Shown here piece after piece: positions 14,349-15,649 of a DNA stretch of 15,649 nucleotides (positions are counted from its first letter, which is position 1; each line of letters starts with the position of its first letter). Below the pieces are notes generated by a model. It made no database searches and was not told the DNA's origin. It saw only the letters and a program-made list of their open reading frames with translations. A program made the translations under genes and the position numbers. Source of the stretch: Mollicutes bacterium (GTDB lineage: Bacteria > Bacillota_I > Bacilli_A > RF39 > UBA660); contig PWIL01000104.1 of NCBI GenBank assembly GCA_003560455.1, positions 1-15,649 of the forward strand, read 5' to 3'.

Positions 14349-14479
14349 CTGCCACGTTTTTGACCCCTGCTTTTGACAAAACTGCCACGTTTTTGGCCTC
14401 TATTTTTGGCAAACTGCCACGTTTTTGACCCCTGCTTTTGACAAAACTGCCACGTTTTTGACCCCTTTGATTGAAAAAA
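14349..14479. repeat. Tandem array of four ~33-bp repeats
   Basis: Units start at 14349, 14382, 14414 and 14447 (periods 33, 32, 33), each opening with CTGCCACGTTTTTG. Units 1 and 3 are identical over 33 bases. Unit 2 carries A-to-G changes in both of its GAC triplets (GGC), and unit 4 diverges after the first 20 bases. Each unit has an inner half-repeat: on the minus strand GTCAAAAGCAG and GTCAAAAACGTGGCAG alternate, differing by an inserted ACGTG-like block. No frame is carried. This may be the remnant of a mobile-element end or a set of protein-binding sites. Confidence 0.85.
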
Positions 14480-14493
14480 CTTGTTTCTTATCT

Positions 14494-14518
14494 AAAAATA
14501 ACTACCAATGGTAGTTAT
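14494..14518 (-). terminator. clpB terminator overlapping its stop codon
   Basis: Perfect 9-bp stem ATAACTACC / GGTAGTTAT (14498-14506 and 14510-14518) with a 3-base loop, followed on the minus strand by TTTTT (complement of 14494-14498). The clpB TAA (14515-14517) is part of the stem. Confidence 0.8.
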
Positions 14519-15649
14519 CTGATAATTATTTTTTGATCGTAATCAAGCGTTATTTCATTTTTAACTTCTTCATTTAAAATTGCTTCAGCAATTAAAGTTT
14601 CTAAGTGTCTTGAAATATATCTTTTGATTGATCTTGCGCCATAAAATTTATCATATGAGGCATCATAAATATGTTGTTTTAATTTTTCAGTAACATTAAT
14701 TTTAATATTTTGATCACTTAATCGTTCTTCAATATCCACAATTAATTTTTCAATAATTTGCATAATGGTTTCTTTTTCTAATGAGTTAAAAATAATAATT
14801 TCATCAAGGCGATTAATAAATTCTGGGCGAAAAGTTTTTTTAAGTTCGCGGTGAATTATATCTTCAATTGCCTCATTTTTTTCTAAAATATATTCACTAC
14901 CAATATTAGAAGTCATAATAATAATTGTATTTTTAAAATCGACTGTTCGACCTTGTGAATCAGTAATCCGACCATCATCTAAAATTTGTAATAAAAGATT
15001 AAATACTTCTTGATGAGCTTTTTCAATTTCATCAAATAAAACAATACTATAGGGATTACGGCGAACTGCTTCAGTTAATTGCCCACCTTCGTCATAGCCC
15101 ACATATCCTGGGGGGGCGCCAATTAATCTTGAAACTGAAAAACTTTCCATATATTCACTCATATCAATCCGAATAATATGTGATTCATCATCAAAAAGTT
15201 CATCGGCTAATGCTCTGGCAACTTCGGTTTTTCCAACACCAGTTGGCCCAAGAAAGATAAAGGCACCAATTGGCCGTTTCGGATCTTTTATTCCTGCTCT
15301 GGCTCTTTTAATTGCTGATGAAACTAATTCAATGGCTTTTGATTGGCCAATTACTCTTTTTTCTAAATTAGCGGCTAAATGAAGAACTTTGTCTTTTTCC
15401 GACCCTTTTAATTTTTCTACTGGTATTTTAGTCCAATTTGCTAGGACTTTGGTGATTTCTTCTTCGGTTACAACATCCGATAAAATTTTATGTTCTGATT
15501 TTTTTTGTAAGTTTTTTAGTTCAGTTTCAATTTTTGGAATTTCACCATGCCGTAATTTAGCAACAGTTTCTAGATCGTATTTGGCTTCAGCTACTTCTAA
15601 GTCATATTTTGCTTTATCAAGTGCTTCTCGTTGTTTTGCGATTTTATTA
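14515..15649 (-). CDS. clpB: ATP-dependent disaggregase ClpB, C-terminal 377 residues (continues past the window)
   Basis: Hsp100 chaperone that threads aggregated proteins with DnaK. The frame is open to the window edge, well beyond the internal ATG at 15162. Visible in order: the end of the coiled middle domain (DLETVAKLRHGEIPKIETEL), which separates ClpB from ClpC and ClpA; the second AAA module with Walker A GPTGVGKT (coded at 15226-15249), pore loop GYVG, Walker B VLFDEIEK and sensor-1 MTSN; then the C-terminal small domain with the sensor-2 Arg in YGARSIKR. The N-domain and first AAA module must lie to the right of the window. The gene ends at a hairpin terminator and is separated by the repeat array from the next operon. 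Confidence 0.95.
   Translation of the reverse strand, partial: NKIAKQREALDKAKYDLEVAEAKYDLETVAKLRHGEIPKIETELKNLQKKSEHKILSDVVTEEEITKVLANWTKIPVEKLKGSEKDKVLHLAANLEKRVIGQSKAIELVSSAIKRARAGIKDPKRPIGAFIFLGPTGVGKTEVARALADELFDDESHIIRIDMSEYMESFSVSRLIGAPPGYVGYDEGGQLTEAVRRNPYSIVLFDEIEKAHQEVFNLLLQILDDGRITDSQGRTVDFKNTIIIMTSNIGSEYILEKNEAIEDIIHRELKKTFRPEFINRLDEIIIFNSLEKETIMQIIEKLIVDIEERLSDQNIKINVTEKLKQHIYDASYDKFYGARSIKRYISRHLETLIAEAILNEEVKNEITLDYDQKIIIR

Noticed and set aside
14349..14479. Repeat array as a CRISPR
   Set aside because: The units are contiguous with no unique spacers of fixed length between them, and no cas genes are nearby.

Overview
The window looks like chromosomal housekeeping DNA from a low-GC, walled member of the Firmicutes close to the Mollicutes (an Erysipelotrichia/Haloplasma/RF39-like lineage is my guess). 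The base composition is strongly AT-rich, the gene set is firmicute (T-box leader, DUF1934-argS pair, YuzB-like DUF1450 protein), and a class B penicillin-binding protein implies peptidoglycan. TGA is used as a stop (DUF1934 gene, gatB) and Trp is TGG, so the Mycoplasma code does not apply. Except for rpmB, every gene recognised here is on the minus strand.

Region by region, from the right: the 3' part of clpB (14515-15649) ends at a terminator that overlaps its stop codon. Then come an array of four ~33-bp repeats (14349-14479) and a promoter driving an AAA ATPase (DUF4143 type), nfo (endonuclease IV) and a class B PBP, packed as one operon. Next are rpmG (L33) and efp with their own promoter, convergent with rpmB (L28) through a shared terminator. 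A Fic-domain gene (7726-8805) follows, with its own promoter, a palindromic operator and a terminator, bracketed by 18-bp direct repeats. A T-box leader (7350-7582) with an apparent AAC (Asn) specifier then controls gatC-gatA-gatB-aspS. Finally come pduL and a DUF1450 gene, and a DUF1934-argS pair. The argS frame meets a TAA at codon 381, at the very edge of the window.

How the genes fit together: an AspRS that appears non-discriminating, plus GatCAB, under an Asn-type T-box makes a coherent unit for tRNA-dependent asparagine (and glutamine) formation, induced when Asn-tRNA is poorly charged. PduL would interconvert acetyl-CoA and acetyl-phosphate; no microcompartment genes are present. The two accessory-looking genes, fic and the DUF4143 ATPase, share AUA-rich Ile codon use at their 5' ends unlike the housekeeping stretches checked, and each sits beside unusual repeats. 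These two spots, the nonsense codon in argS and the T-box details are the parts most worth a second look. No tRNA, rRNA, CRISPR array or intact insertion sequence was seen.
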